This document shows, one piece after another, positions 25,789-35,572 of a stretch of 40,134 nt of DNA. The position numbers were made by a program, and so were the translations under genes. Source of the DNA: Candidatus Omnitrophota bacterium. GTDB taxonomy: Bacteria > Omnitrophota > Gorgyraeia > 2-02-FULL-51-18. Under the pieces are notes generated by a model. That model made no database searches. It was not told the DNA's origin and was given only the letters and a program-made list of their open reading frames with translations. The stretch lies in contig JAHFFN010000013.1 in assembly GCA_023247915.1 (NCBI GenBank), positions 1 through 40,134 on the forward strand, read 5' to 3'. Every line of letters begins with the position of its first letter. Position 1 is the stretch's first letter.

Positions 25789-26882
25789 TGTTTTTTAACC
25801 TTAATTCCTTCCATAATTTTCAAATACGCTTCGTTGAATGCTTTGACTCCCGCTTTTTCAAGTTCTTCGGTGACTTGGGACAAACTAATTCCAAAGGATT
25901 TCAAGCTTTCCAGAACGCCGTAAGCCGATTGCATCTCTTTGTCCAAACGCGCGCCGGGAACCCCGTGATCACGAAAAGCATCGAGCGTTGGTGGAGGCAC
26001 TGTGTTGACCGTATCCACACCCATTAGCTCCTCCACATACAAAACGTCTTTGTACGCGGGATTTTTCGTGCCGGTGCTCGCCCAGAGCGGGCGCTGAACC
26101 TGCGCGCCAGCGGCCTTTAATTTTTCAAAACGTTTTCCGTAAAAATTTTTCCGAAACGCGTCATACGCCGCTTTGGAATTGGCGATGCCGACTTTTCCTA
26201 AAAGCGCGTTGGCCGCGGCATTTTTTTTGTCGGCTAACAATTTGTCAACAGCGCTGTCCACGCGGCTGACAAAAAAACTCGCCACCGAAGCGATGCCGGT
26301 CAAAGGCTGTTCGGCCGCCAAACGCTTCTCCAGCCCGCGAATATAGGCAGACATCACTTCTTCGTGGCGCTCAATCGAAAAAATGAGTGTGATATTCACA
26401 TTAATTCCTTCAGAAATCAGAGTCTCGATGGCGGGAATGCCTTCACGGGTGGCCGGCACCTTAATCATCACATTTTTACGCCCCACCAAACGCCAAAGCT
26501 CCCTGGCTTCTTCAATGGTTTTTTGAGTGTCATAGGCTAAAAGAGGACTTACTTCGATCGAAACAAAGCCATCATGACCGCGTGTCTGGCGATACACATT
26601 CAAAAACTCATCCGCCACCTCTTGAACAGCGCGAACCGACAACAACCGGTAAATTTCTTCCTCGGATTGGTTCTTGAGCTTTGCGATTTCGGCGTTGTAT
26701 TCCGTGCCGGAAAGCGCTTTTTCGAAAATCGCGGGATTGGTGGTCGCTCCGCGCACCCCGTCTTCCTGGATCAGGCGGGCAAATTCTTCTTTGGTGACAA
26801 GACCGTCATACCAGATGCTTTGTCCGTAAGCCAACGTCCGTTTGAGGGGATTTTCAGTCATGGTCTTTGTCTCGGTTATCAT
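25785..26882 (-). CDS. tal: Transaldolase
   Basis: Transfers a dihydroxyacetone unit between pentose-phosphate sugars; 365 residues, the longer bacterial form. Motifs include GVRGATTNPAIFEKAL near residue 45, SIEVSPLLAYDT, MIKVPATREGIPAIE with the Schiff-base Lys, GINVNITLIFS and the late RPLWASTGTKNPAY. An AGGAG Shine-Dalgarno precedes the ATG, and a second ATG seven codons in is possible. It overlaps pgi by 4 nt; together they link glycolysis and the non-oxidative pentose phosphate branch. Confidence 0.97.
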   Translation of the reverse strand: MITETKTMTENPLKRTLAYGQSIWYDGLVTKEEFARLIQEDGVRGATTNPAIFEKALSGTEYNAEIAKLKNQSEEEIYRLLSVRAVQEVADEFLNVYRQTRGHDGFVSIEVSPLLAYDTQKTIEEARELWRLVGRKNVMIKVPATREGIPAIETLISEGINVNITLIFSIERHEEVMSAYIRGLEKRLAAEQPLTGIASVASFFVSRVDSAVDKLLADKKNAAANALLGKVGIANSKAAYDAFRKNFYGKRFEKLKAAGAQVQRPLWASTGTKNPAYKDVLYVEELMGVDTVNTVPPPTLDAFRDHGVPGARLDKEMQSAYGVLESLKSFGISLSQVTEELEKAGVKAFNEAYLKIMEGIKVKKQ

Positions 26883-26891
26883 GGGAGCTCC

Positions 26892-28961
26892 TCATGGGTT
26901 GACTAGAGTATTATTCAATACTTTTCCTAAATCTTCAATCTTGGTGACAGGGCGTTCGCACGCGCGACCGCGACAAATGTAAAGGGCGGCTTTGCCTTCC
27001 ACAAGTCTTTGACCCGTCTCATCCAGCATGATAATTTTATTAGGGATAAAGCGCAAATAAATTTCTTGGAGCGCGGCTTTGACGAACGATTCCTCTCGAG
27101 AACCCGCGATCGTTATTTCATAAGAAGGGCCGATTTGAAAATCCAGCGCCACCAGCATTTGAGGATAGGCCGTAGGCTCGGCGGCGATGTCGCCTGAAAA
27201 AAATTGCAGTGTCTTGTCCGCCATCTCGCCAAAAGACGCATCCGGCGCATAACGACTGAGTAAAACAAGCACCGTAGCCGCCATGGAATTTCCGGAAGGA
27301 ATTGCGCCGTCATAAACTTCTTTGCTTCGCGCGATCAAGTCTTGTGCGTCCGCTCCCGCGAGAAAAAACCCGCCAGAGCTCCGATCCCAAAAACGCTCCA
27401 TCATTTCTTGAGCCAAGCGTTTCGATTCCTCAAGCCACGCCGGCTCGAATGTCGCCTGATAAAGGTGAAGAAGCCCGTAAATCAAAAAAGCATAGTCATT
27501 GAGACTGGCGCGAATCCCCGACTCTCCATCGCGGTAGCGGTGAAGCAACACTCCCTTGGAATCCTGAAGACGTTTTAAAATAAAGTTGGCGGCGGCCGTC
27601 GCTGTTTTGGCGTAACGAGGCTCTCCTAGTACGGAGGCCGCGCGGGCAAAAGCGGCAATCATGAGCCCATTCCAATCCGTCAGTACCTTGTCATCCAAAT
27701 GCGGACGAGGTTTTTCACCGCGCTTCTCTAAGAGAAGGCCGCGAGCCTTGGCGAGAACAGCCTCGATCTGAGCTTCGGTTTTTTTAAAATGAGCGGCCGT
27801 TTCTTGAAGTGTATGGGATTGATGCAATACATTGTATCCCCCAAATTCTTTGTGAGGATCGGAAAGTGCGTTTCCCTCCGGCCGTATTCCATAAAAAAAT
27901 AAAAGAACGGACGCTTCTTCCGCCGGGAAAAGAGCTTCGATTTCTTTTTGAGCCCACACAAAAAAAGCGCCTTCGCGTTTTTCTCCCAGATGATAAGGAT
28001 CTTCGCTATCCGCGTCTTGAGCCGAAAAAAATCCGCCTTGAACGTCCGTCATCTCACGCGTCACATACGCCAATGTCTCCTCGGCAATTTTCGCGTATTC
28101 CGGGCGGAGCGTCGCTTCAAAAGCTTCCAGATAGACGCCGGTCAGCAAAGCCTGGTCGTAGAGCATTTTTTCAAAATGCGGCACACGCCATTGATTGTCT
28201 GTCGAATACCGGTGAAATCCTCCGCCAATCTGATCATAGATGCCGCCTCGCGCCATCGCTTGCAATGTTTTTTCCACCAGAATCAAGGCGTCGGGGTTTT
28301 GGCTGCGCCGCCAATGCCTCAGCAGCATGGAAAGCGTATGAGTTCTCGGAAATTTGGGCGCGCCGCCAAATCCTCCCCACTCCGCGTCAAAGCTAGCCCG
28401 GTGCCGCTCAAACGCGGCTTCCAGTATTTTGGCGCTTAGAGAAACTTCGGATTTTTGATTTTCATTTTTAGCGTTTAAAAAGGCGGTAGCGGAATCTGCC
28501 GAACGAATAATTTCATCGCGGCGGTTTTTCCAAGCATGCGCCAATTCAAGCAAGAGCGTTTTAAACCCGGGCATGCCATAGCGATCTTCAGGGGGAAAAT
28601 AAGTGCCGCCATAAAATGGTTTTTTATCCGGCGTTAAAAACACCGTCATCGGCCAGCCCCCGCTTCCGGTCGTCGCCATGACATAATTCATATACAGCTG
28701 ATCAATGTCGGGTCGCTCTTCCCGATCCACCTTGATCGAAATAAAATCTCGATTCATGAGCTCAGCCGTCACGGCATCCTCAAAAGACTCATGCTCCATC
28801 ACATGGCACCAATGGCAGGTGGAATACCCGATCGACAAAAGAATCGGCTTATTTTCATTCCGGCTTTTGGCAAACGCTTCGTCATTCCACGCATGCCACT
28901 CCACGGGATTGTTCGCGTGCTGGAGCAAATACGGGCTTTTTTCTTTAATTAAACGATTCAT
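26892..28961 (-). CDS. Thioredoxin-like DUF255 / YyaL-SSP411 family protein
   Basis: A 689-residue protein. The N-terminal thioredoxin-like domain shows [19 protein letters not shown], the CHWCH motif (Cys49, Cys52), [18 protein letters not shown] and [11 protein letters not shown]. The remainder is an (alpha/alpha)6-type barrel like those of N-acylglucosamine epimerases, with GGFHRYSTD and [10 protein letters not shown]. The family is widespread but its reaction is unproven. The ATG at 28961 overlaps the ribE stop as ATGA. It precedes tal by 9 nt. Confidence 0.93.
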   Translation of the reverse strand: MNRLIKEKSPYLLQHANNPVEWHAWNDEAFAKSRNENKPILLSIGYSTCHWCHVMEHESFEDAVTAELMNRDFISIKVDREERPDIDQLYMNYVMATTGSGGWPMTVFLTPDKKPFYGGTYFPPEDRYGMPGFKTLLLELAHAWKNRRDEIIRSADSATAFLNAKNENQKSEVSLSAKILEAAFERHRASFDAEWGGFGGAPKFPRTHTLSMLLRHWRRSQNPDALILVEKTLQAMARGGIYDQIGGGFHRYSTDNQWRVPHFEKMLYDQALLTGVYLEAFEATLRPEYAKIAEETLAYVTREMTDVQGGFFSAQDADSEDPYHLGEKREGAFFVWAQKEIEALFPAEEASVLLFFYGIRPEGNALSDPHKEFGGYNVLHQSHTLQETAAHFKKTEAQIEAVLAKARGLLLEKRGEKPRPHLDDKVLTDWNGLMIAAFARAASVLGEPRYAKTATAAANFILKRLQDSKGVLLHRYRDGESGIRASLNDYAFLIYGLLHLYQATFEPAWLEESKRLAQEMMERFWDRSSGGFFLAGADAQDLIARSKEVYDGAIPSGNSMAATVLVLLSRYAPDASFGEMADKTLQFFSGDIAAEPTAYPQMLVALDFQIGPSYEITIAGSREESFVKAALQEIYLRFIPNKIIMLDETGQRLVEGKAALYICRGRACERPVTKIEDLGKVLNNTLVNP

Positions 28962-29545
28962 TGAAGAGCGATTTTGGAGAGAATGTCGGCTTCCAAATTG
29001 ACCTTTGTGCCGATCTGATATTTTCCGGTATTGGTGTGTTTCAGGGTGTGCGGAATCAAATGCGTCCAAAAAGCGTCCGCGCTGACCTTTCCCACGGTCA
29101 GGCTGATTCCGTCAATCGCGATGGAACCTTTTTCATGGATCAATTTTTTTAAACTTTTCGGGAACGCGATCAAAAAGCTTTTTTGGCGCCCCTTGGCAAT
29201 GACTTTTTGTACTTTGCCAAGTCCGTCCACATGCCCTAAAACAAAATGTCCATGAACCCGGGCATTTAATTTCATCGGTCGTTCAAGATTAACGGCGTCT
29301 CCCACCGTCAATTGCCCCAACGCACTGCGCTTCTTGGTCTCCTCCACCACTTCAAAAAAAAGAGTCTTGGGCGTTTTTTTAACAGCCGTCAGACAAACGC
29401 CGTTGACCGCCACGCTGGATCCTATTTTGAGACCCCGCGTCATCAAGGCAGGAACTTTTAATTCCATCCGCGAAACTTTTTGAGTTCCCTTCTTTTGGGA
29501 AAATTTTAAAAGAATGCCACTAGCTTCAATGATTCCAGTAAACAT
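28958..29545 (-). CDS. ribE: Riboflavin synthase alpha chain
   Basis: Dismutates two 6,7-dimethyl-8-ribityllumazine molecules to riboflavin; 195 residues, normal. It has the usual two lumazine-binding repeats. The first begins [10 protein letters not shown] with VNGVCLTAV, and the second has [23 protein letters not shown] and HTLKHTNTG. It sits after ribD (one shared nt, TAATG) and before the DUF255 gene (ATGA overlap). This gene is called ribC in some nomenclatures. Confidence 0.97.
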   Translation of the reverse strand: MFTGIIEASGILLKFSQKKGTQKVSRMELKVPALMTRGLKIGSSVAVNGVCLTAVKKTPKTLFFEVVEETKKRSALGQLTVGDAVNLERPMKLNARVHGHFVLGHVDGLGKVQKVIAKGRQKSFLIAFPKSLKKLIHEKGSIAIDGISLTVGKVSADAFWTHLIPHTLKHTNTGKYQIGTKVNLEADILSKIALQ

Positions 29546-30645
29546 TAAAACTCTCCATGCATCAAAATATCTTTGCCCAACTTCTTTATTTCATATTTTT
29601 TAAAACGAAACACATCTTTCATGCGTTTGGCGCCCTGACCCGAAACCGACGCGGCGGCATTCTTGCCGCCAATCACCGTCGGCGCGATAAAAAAGTAGGC
29701 CTCTTTGACAACGCCCGCCGAAAACGCGCTGGAAATCACTTCTCCCCCGCCCTCAATCAGAAGTTTCACGACCCCGCGCTTGCCTAAAATTTTTAGTGCC
29801 GAAATCAAATCCACATGCCCATTTTTTTTCTTTACCGAAATGATCTCGGCTTTGCCGCGATAAAGATTTCGTCTATTTTTTGCCGCGGCTTCTGTCGTAA
29901 AAATAATGACCGGTGCCGGGGATTGCCGCGAGAACACTTTGGCGGACACCGGCGTACGCAGATGGCTGTCTAAAATTACTTTGAGCGGCTGAGGCGCTTT
30001 CTTGGAGGCTCTCGCGCTAAGACGCGGGTTGTCCTTTAAAACCGTGTTGACTCCCACCAAAATAGCGTCCGCTTCCGCCCGCAGTTGATGCCCAAATTTT
30101 CGAGCGGGCGACCCCGTGATCCACCGAGACTCACCGGAACGGGTGGCAATCTTCCCATCCAGACTCTGCGCGGCTTTCACCAACACATACGGCATTTGAT
30201 GACGAATCCAATGCGAAAAATCTTTATTCAATTCACGGCATTCTTTTTCAAGAACCCCGCAAACGACCTCGAGCCTCGCTTTTTTTAAAAATCGAAGGCC
30301 GCGACCCGATACCAGGGGGTTGGGGTCTTGCATCCCGATCACCACTTTTTTGATCCCATGACGCGCGACAAAATCCGCGCAAGGAGGTGTCTTTCCATAA
30401 TGAGCGCAAGGCTCCAAGGTGACATACAGTGTCGCGCCTCGCGCCAGAGAAGGATTTTTTGAGATAGCCGCCACTTCGGCGTGAGACCCGCCAAATTTTA
30501 GATGCGCGCCCGATAAAATAACACGGCCATTTTTGACCAGCACCGCGCCCACGCAAGGATTGGGGTGCACATTCCCACACCCTTTTTTGGCGATTTGAAT
30601 CGCCTCTTGCATAAAACGGAGGTCTTGAGAATTTATTTTGAGCAT
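29545..30645 (-). CDS. ribD: Bifunctional riboflavin deaminase/reductase
   Basis: Deaminates and then reduces the pyrimidine intermediate after GTP cyclohydrolase II; 366 residues. The N-terminal deaminase has the zinc ligands in SHAEVAA (His55-Glu57), EPCAHYGKTPPC (Cys80, Cys89). The C-terminal reductase shows VLVKAAQSLDGKIA, RAEADAILVGVNTV, DNPRLSAR and LIEGGGEV. It overlaps the nusB end by 13 bp and ribE by 1 nt. Confidence 0.97.
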   Translation of the reverse strand: MLKINSQDLRFMQEAIQIAKKGCGNVHPNPCVGAVLVKNGRVILSGAHLKFGGSHAEVAAISKNPSLARGATLYVTLEPCAHYGKTPPCADFVARHGIKKVVIGMQDPNPLVSGRGLRFLKKARLEVVCGVLEKECRELNKDFSHWIRHQMPYVLVKAAQSLDGKIATRSGESRWITGSPARKFGHQLRAEADAILVGVNTVLKDNPRLSARASKKAPQPLKVILDSHLRTPVSAKVFSRQSPAPVIIFTTEAAAKNRRNLYRGKAEIISVKKKNGHVDLISALKILGKRGVVKLLIEGGGEVISSAFSAGVVKEAYFFIAPTVIGGKNAAASVSGQGAKRMKDVFRFKKYEIKKLGKDILMHGEF

Positions 30646-31091
30646 TCTGTTTTGGCGATACGGTCCAGAATCCCGTTCACAAACTTGGAAGAATCATCTT
30701 CGCCGTAACGTTTGGCCAATTCCACCGCCTCATTGATTGCCACTTTGACGGGAATATCGTCGACATAGAGCATTTCAAAAGAAGCGATCCGGATAATATT
30801 GCGATCCACATACGCCATCCGTTCCATATTCCAATTTTCCGCGTAACGCTCGACCACCTGATCAATCTTGGTAGAATTTTCAATGGTGCCACGCACCAGT
30901 TTTTCGGCGTACAAACGCACTTCGGGATCTTTCTTGTCTTCTTCGGCGGCTTTCTTTTCGGAATGCGTGAGAGTCAAATCACTTCGATCTTTCCAGAAAT
31001 CCTCGCAGACGCCGTCCACATCGCCTTGGGTGATTTCCAACTGATACAAAATCTGAAGCGCGAATTCACGGCTACGGGTGCGTTTTCTCAA
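30633..31091 (-). CDS. nusB: Transcription antitermination factor NusB
   Basis: RNA-binding factor that with NusE/S10 protects rRNA transcripts from Rho; 152 residues. Typical features are RTRSREFALQILYQLEI at the start, AENWNMERMAYVDRNIIRIASFEML in the middle, and VAINEAVELAKRYGEDDSSKFVNGILD near the end. The start codon is TTG at 31091, 6 nt after the ribH stop, with AGG about 9 nt upstream. NusB commonly follows ribH in bacteria, as here. Confidence 0.97.
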   Translation of the reverse strand: MRKRTRSREFALQILYQLEITQGDVDGVCEDFWKDRSDLTLTHSEKKAAEEDKKDPEVRLYAEKLVRGTIENSTKIDQVVERYAENWNMERMAYVDRNIIRIASFEMLYVDDIPVKVAINEAVELAKRYGEDDSSKFVNGILDRIAKTECSK

Positions 31092-31097
31092 AAGATT

Positions 31098-31601
31098 TTA
31101 CCTGCCCTTCAGTTTCGGAAGAAGATTGGCCATCTCTATCGCGGACAAGGCCCACTCGCGCCCTTTATTGGCGCTTTTTAAACCCACACGCTGTATCGCT
31201 TGATGCTCGGTGAGTGCCGGGATCACACCCAAAATCACAGGCACTTCGCTTTTTTGGGACAATTCACGGACACCTTTAGCGGTCTCGTTGACCACCTGAT
31301 CAAAATGTTTTGTTTTTCCTTTGATCACTACCGCCAGCGTGATCACCGCATGAAATTTTTTCTGTGCCAATATCTTTTTTAACGCCAGCGGAATCTCAAA
31401 CGCTCCCGGCACATAGACCACCTGAATATCTTTTTTGGCGACGCCATGCCTTAAAAGCGCGTCGAGCGCTCCTTCCAAAAGCCTCTCGGTTAAAAATTCA
31501 TTAAACTCGGCGACCACAAGCCCTATCTTTTTTCCTTGGCCTGAAAAACCACCCTTGATGCGACGCACTCCGGAAGCTAATTTAGCGCTTTTTTTTGGCA
31601 T
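31098..31601 (-). CDS. ribH: 6,7-dimethyl-8-ribityllumazine synthase
   Basis: Condenses the butanone phosphate from the RibB domain with the RibD product to make lumazine; about 167 residues. Motifs: [52 protein letters not shown] and [14 protein letters not shown]. The N-terminus overlaps ribBA by 20 bp; the ATG at 31601 is preferred, with another four codons upstream at 31613. It is followed by nusB after 6 nt. Confidence 0.97.
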   Translation of the reverse strand: MPKKSAKLASGVRRIKGGFSGQGKKIGLVVAEFNEFLTERLLEGALDALLRHGVAKKDIQVVYVPGAFEIPLALKKILAQKKFHAVITLAVVIKGKTKHFDQVVNETAKGVRELSQKSEVPVILGVIPALTEHQAIQRVGLKSANKGREWALSAIEMANLLPKLKGR

Positions 31602-32805
31602 GAGCCCACGCATCCAGAAGATGTCCTAGTTTTTTCTTTTTAGTGTCCAAATATTTTTTGTTATGACTGCCCGGCTTGATCTGGATCGGCACGCGCTCCA
31701 CCACTTCCAGGCCATAACCCTCGAGCCCCACGATTTTTTTAGGATTATTCGTCATGAGTCTCAGTTTTTTGATCCCCAAATCCGCCAAAATCTGAGCGCC
31801 CACTCCGTAATGACGCAAATCCGCCGGAAAACCCAGCTTCTGATTGGCTTCAACCGTATCCAACCCGGAGTCCTGCAATTGATACGCCTTTAATTTATTT
31901 AAAAGTCCGATACCGCGGCCTTCTTGGCGCATATAGAGAAGTACACCTTTCTTAGCGTGGGCGATTTGCCGGAGCGCGCTATGCAGCTGCTCTCCGCAAT
32001 CACAACGCTTGGATCCAAAAATATCCCCGGTAAAGCATTCGGAATGTACGCGCACCAATGTCGGCTTGTGAGGATCAATATCTCCCATCAAAAGCGCCAC
32101 ATGATAATCTTTGTCCACCGTGGATTCATACGCGACCAATTTGAATTCTCCATAATCCGTCGACATCCGCGTTTCCACGGCCTTGAACACCAATTTTTCT
32201 TTTTTGCGGCGGTATTCGATCAAATCGCGAATCGTGCACATTTTGAGCTTATGCTCTTTGGCGAATTTTAAAAGATCGGGCGTTCTGGCCATACTTCCGT
32301 CATCATTCATGATTTCGCAAATGGCTCCCGCCGGATAAAGACCAGAAAGGCGCATCAGATCCACGCAAGCTTCCGTGTGTCCGGCGCGAACCAACACCCC
32401 GCCCTCTTTAGCCTTCAAAGGAAAAATATGCCCGGGGCGAGCCAAATCGTCTTTTTTAGATTTGACGTCGATCAACACCTTGATCGTTTTGGCGCGATCA
32501 TACGCGGAAATACCCGTGGTGACCCCATGCTTGGCGTCGATAGAAACCGTCCACGCCGTCTTGAATTCATCCGTGTTATCCGACACCATCAAATCAATGC
32601 CAAGCTCCGCGAGCCGCTTGGACTCCATCGGCACACAGATAATCCCGCGTCCGTGTTTGGCCATAAAATTAATATGCGTCGGCGTCGCGTGTTCCGCGGC
32701 CACAATCAGATCCCCCTCATTCTCGCGGTCAGCGTCATCCACCACAATGATGAGCTTTCCTTTTTTGAGATCCGCTAGCACTTCTGAAATTGGGCTAAAC
32801 TTCAA
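31582..32805 (-). CDS. ribBA: Bifunctional DHBP synthase / GTP cyclohydrolase II
   Basis: Catalyses both entry steps of riboflavin synthesis; 407 residues. The RibB domain (1-205) shows [24 protein letters not shown] and [11 protein letters not shown]. The RibA domain (206-400) has the zinc cysteines in [19 protein letters not shown] and the RQEGRGIGL and [11 protein letters not shown] segments. The start is TTG at 32805 with AAGGA about 8 nt upstream. Only 14 nt separate it from the ftsA-like gene, so there is no room for an FMN riboswitch in front of this rib operon. Confidence 0.97.
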   Translation of the reverse strand: MKFSPISEVLADLKKGKLIIVVDDADRENEGDLIVAAEHATPTHINFMAKHGRGIICVPMESKRLAELGIDLMVSDNTDEFKTAWTVSIDAKHGVTTGISAYDRAKTIKVLIDVKSKKDDLARPGHIFPLKAKEGGVLVRAGHTEACVDLMRLSGLYPAGAICEIMNDDGSMARTPDLLKFAKEHKLKMCTIRDLIEYRRKKEKLVFKAVETRMSTDYGEFKLVAYESTVDKDYHVALLMGDIDPHKPTLVRVHSECFTGDIFGSKRCDCGEQLHSALRQIAHAKKGVLLYMRQEGRGIGLLNKLKAYQLQDSGLDTVEANQKLGFPADLRHYGVGAQILADLGIKKLRLMTNNPKKIVGLEGYGLEVVERVPIQIKPGSHNKKYLDTKKKKLGHLLDAWAHAKKKR

Positions 32806-32819
32806 GGTATTGTCCTTTT

Positions 32820-33845
32820 TTAAAAATATTCTTGAATGAATGATGCCGCTTTTGACTTGGCTTGATTCATGATTCCCCGGCGTCCTTCAAATAAAGGCTT
32901 TTTCACTTCCATCTCGTCCGCCACAAACAAAAGTCCGGCCGCGGAGGCCAATCGTGGCTGAGCCAGCTGAGTCACGCCCAACGGCGTCGGAACGAACACC
33001 GGCACCAAAAAAGATTCTTTGAATAATCGTGAAAAAAGCTCGTTTTCCGCGTAGTCACCGGTGAGCAGCACTTGCTCGGCATCCGGATGCTTCTGAAAAA
33101 AAACTTTGGCCATCTGCAAAGCCTGCTCGCCAATCGCCGCAGCCGTCGCGTCCGGCGTCACCGCGATCTGATAATCTTGAATCGTGGCGTGACTGAACAC
33201 ACACACATTCAGAAAATCGGTTCCAAGATCCAGCACCAGACGTTTTCTCTGGCGATCTTCGCGCGGCAAAATGCCATAAAGACTTGAAAGAATGCTTGGC
33301 ACCGCTACGCCTTTAGAGAGTCCCGCACGGCGAATCACCGACTTCCACAAATCCACCAGGCTCGCCCGCGCCAGAAGAACCTGCATCAAAATATCCAGCT
33401 TCTGCCCAAAAACACCGACAGGATTTAAAACCGCGTCGCGATCATCGATCACAAACCCGATCTCTTTGGCATACACAATGGTTTTTTCAAAATCATTGAT
33501 CAGCCGTTCCGCGGCTCGGCGAGCCAGCGTGACTGTCTCCGCGTCGATTTGGCCTTCGCCGGAAAGATGCTTAGAGCCCTGCACGCGAACACTCTCTATC
33601 GCGGGATCATCAAAATTAAAATAAAGCGTGTCTGTTTTAACCCCGGACGCTTTTTCGGCTTTTCGAAGCGCTTCCACAACCGATTCGGTCGCGTCCCCCA
33701 GATGGACAATCTGCCCGTCTTTTAATCCGCGCGCTTTCGCCTCACCGCCGCCTAAAAGAGAAAAGCTTCCGTCTTCTTTTTTTTCAGCAATCAGAGCGAT
33801 GGTATTTTTAACGCCAAAATCTAAAACGGATACAGCCAAACTCAT
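32820..33845 (-). CDS. Divergent FtsA-like actin-fold protein
   Basis: A 341-residue protein in the place where dcw clusters encode FtsA. It matches FtsA in outline: an N-terminal strand with VLDFGVKN (where FtsA has a DIGTS-type phosphate 1 motif), then [30 protein letters not shown], a segment in the FtsA AGL position ([10 protein letters not shown]), and [14 protein letters not shown] where FtsA has a DIGGGTTDI-type phosphate 2 motif. It ends in a basic amphipathic tail ([15 protein letters not shown]) like the FtsA membrane anchor. The glycine-rich nucleotide-binding loops are degraded and it is shorter than typical FtsA. It starts with the ATGA overlap on ftsQ, and no ftsZ follows. FtsA descent is likely, ATP binding doubtful. 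Confidence 0.7.
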   Translation of the reverse strand: MSLAVSVLDFGVKNTIALIAEKKEDGSFSLLGGGEAKARGLKDGQIVHLGDATESVVEALRKAEKASGVKTDTLYFNFDDPAIESVRVQGSKHLSGEGQIDAETVTLARRAAERLINDFEKTIVYAKEIGFVIDDRDAVLNPVGVFGQKLDILMQVLLARASLVDLWKSVIRRAGLSKGVAVPSILSSLYGILPREDRQRKRLVLDLGTDFLNVCVFSHATIQDYQIAVTPDATAAAIGEQALQMAKVFFQKHPDAEQVLLTGDYAENELFSRLFKESFLVPVFVPTPLGVTQLAQPRLASAAGLLFVADEMEVKKPLFEGRRGIMNQAKSKAASFIQEYF

Positions 33846-34654
33846 ACAGGCCCAATGACCAGGTCGTCAAACCTCAGATCGATGTAACGAATTTTGGAGG
33901 GATCTAGTTCCATGGTTTTCAATGTTTGGTCTAAAATTTTGAGTCTTTCGATCAAATGATTGTTGCCTAGACGAATCTCCACCGACCCATCCACCACCAA
34001 AAAAAGCTCGTCGCGGTCAGCGATTTTAATTTTTGTTAAAATGTGATTTCGCAGCACATTCGAGCGATGAATAACTTCCGTCAACTTCAACGCTTTGACT
34101 CCCGCCGAGTCCTTGATCTCCATTCCCACCAAAAGTCCCGCGCGAGGCACCGGCACGCCTTCAATCGTCGTTAAGTTTTTAAACGGCACGGTGCTGGAAC
34201 CCGGCAGTAAAATCATGTCCCGATCCACCTGCACGTATTTTGAAAAAGCGATTTGCGCGGCCGGTGTCCGGCGTTTCAGCAACACCTCGATGCGATTGGG
34301 AAGCACGCGGCGAACCAGCACTTCTTTAAATTCGGGGTGCCGGCGTTTAATCATCTGCTGAACATTCACCAAATCCAGCGTGATCAGGTTTTCACCGGGC
34401 TTCAGTTCGCAAAAATTAAAAGCCTGCGCCTGGGTCACAGTGCCGATATTTAAAATTTTGACTTCCGTTAGACGAAATACGGAGGAATTGATCGCATAGG
34501 CGATAATCCCACCAAATAAAGCCCCAACCCCCACCAACACCAAGAGATACGGTAGGGAGAAAAAAATCATCTTTCGGAAGGCTCCCCACACATGCAGAGC
34601 CAGGGAATTTCCACCCGTCTTTTTTTTGACTTTTGTCTTAAAAAACTTCGCCAT
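33842..34654 (-). CDS. ftsQ: Cell division protein FtsQ (POTRA domain)
   Basis: Single-pass membrane divisome protein; 270 residues. A basic cytoplasmic N-terminus is followed by one membrane segment (about 30-56), the POTRA domain (VFRLTEVKILNIG to about 125, with LVRRVLPNRIEVLLKRRTPAA), and the beta domain to the end (the IRYIDLRFDD segment is characteristic). It lies 9 nt after ddl and overlaps the ftsA-like gene by 4 nt. The order ddl-ftsQ-ftsA is the classical dcw order. Confidence 0.93.
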   Translation of the reverse strand: MAKFFKTKVKKKTGGNSLALHVWGAFRKMIFFSLPYLLVLVGVGALFGGIIAYAINSSVFRLTEVKILNIGTVTQAQAFNFCELKPGENLITLDLVNVQQMIKRRHPEFKEVLVRRVLPNRIEVLLKRRTPAAQIAFSKYVQVDRDMILLPGSSTVPFKNLTTIEGVPVPRAGLLVGMEIKDSAGVKALKLTEVIHRSNVLRNHILTKIKIADRDELFLVVDGSVEIRLGNNHLIERLKILDQTLKTMELDPSKIRYIDLRFDDLVIGPV

Positions 34655-34663
34655 AACCCCTTT

Positions 34664-35572
34664 TTAAGTCCTGACTGCCTCTAAAGATAATTCAAGGATT
34701 TTAACACAAAGATCGCCAAAATCGATGCCCTGAGCCTTGGCCGCCTTGGGGAGCAGGCTTTTGCCCGTAAGCCCTGGAATGGTATTTATTTCCAAGACAT
34801 ACGGCTGGTTATCTTGTCCTAAAATAATATCAACGCGACCCATCACCTGCCCGCCAATGGCTTGATACGCTTTGATGGCCATTTCCGTCACGCGATGGGC
34901 TTGTTCGGGCTCAAGATTCGCGGGAACCTCATAACGAGTCCCAGTGTCCTTGTACTTCGCTTCATAATCATAAAAATTTCTCTGCGCCGCCACTTCCACC
35001 ACCGGAAGAGGTTCCCCGCCCAAGATTCCAACCGTCAATTCGCGACCCGCGATGTACTCCTCGACTAATACTTGCCGAGAATAACGGAAAGCTTCCGTCA
35101 CCGCCTTCGCCAAATCCGCCGCCTCCCGGACAATGCTAATCCCCACACTCGATCCGGATTCCGCGGGCTTCACTACCACCGGAAATTTTTTAATCATGGG
35201 CACAGCGCCCTGTTCTAGGATTTGGAAATCTGGCACCAACACCCCCGCCTTTTTAAAAAGCGTTTGGGTTTTGGCTTTGTTAAAAGCGATCTCGCTGATC
35301 GCCGGGCCGGGTCCTGTATAGCCAATCCCGGCATTTTCAAGAAGCCGCTGAACTTCGCCATCCTCACCGAAACTTCCATGAAGCGCGATGAAAACAAAAG
35401 AAACGTTTTTATTCTTAAGCTCTGTTATAAATTTTCCGGCCGGATCCGGATCCAACATAAAAACATCGTATCCTTTTGCCAAAAGCGCGTCGTACACCGC
35501 TTTTCCGGAAATTAACGATACTTCTCTTTCGCAAGACGGCCCGCCGCATAAAACCGCGATTTTGGAACTCAT
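34664..35572 (-). CDS. ddl: D-alanine--D-alanine ligase
   Basis: Makes the D-Ala-D-Ala dipeptide for peptidoglycan; 302 residues with the ATP-grasp fold. Motifs: GGPSCEREVSLISG at the start, ALHGSFGEDGEVQ near 63, VVKPAESGSSVGI, EEYIAGRELTVGILG, the FYDYEAKY loop whose Tyr is typical of D-Ala ligases, and the metal-binding VLEINTIPGLT. It overlaps murB by 4 nt and precedes ftsQ by 9 nt. Confidence 0.97.
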   Translation of the reverse strand: MSSKIAVLCGGPSCEREVSLISGKAVYDALLAKGYDVFMLDPDPAGKFITELKNKNVSFVFIALHGSFGEDGEVQRLLENAGIGYTGPGPAISEIAFNKAKTQTLFKKAGVLVPDFQILEQGAVPMIKKFPVVVKPAESGSSVGISIVREAADLAKAVTEAFRYSRQVLVEEYIAGRELTVGILGGEPLPVVEVAAQRNFYDYEAKYKDTGTRYEVPANLEPEQAHRVTEMAIKAYQAIGGQVMGRVDIILGQDNQPYVLEINTIPGLTGKSLLPKAAKAQGIDFGDLCVKILELSLEAVRT

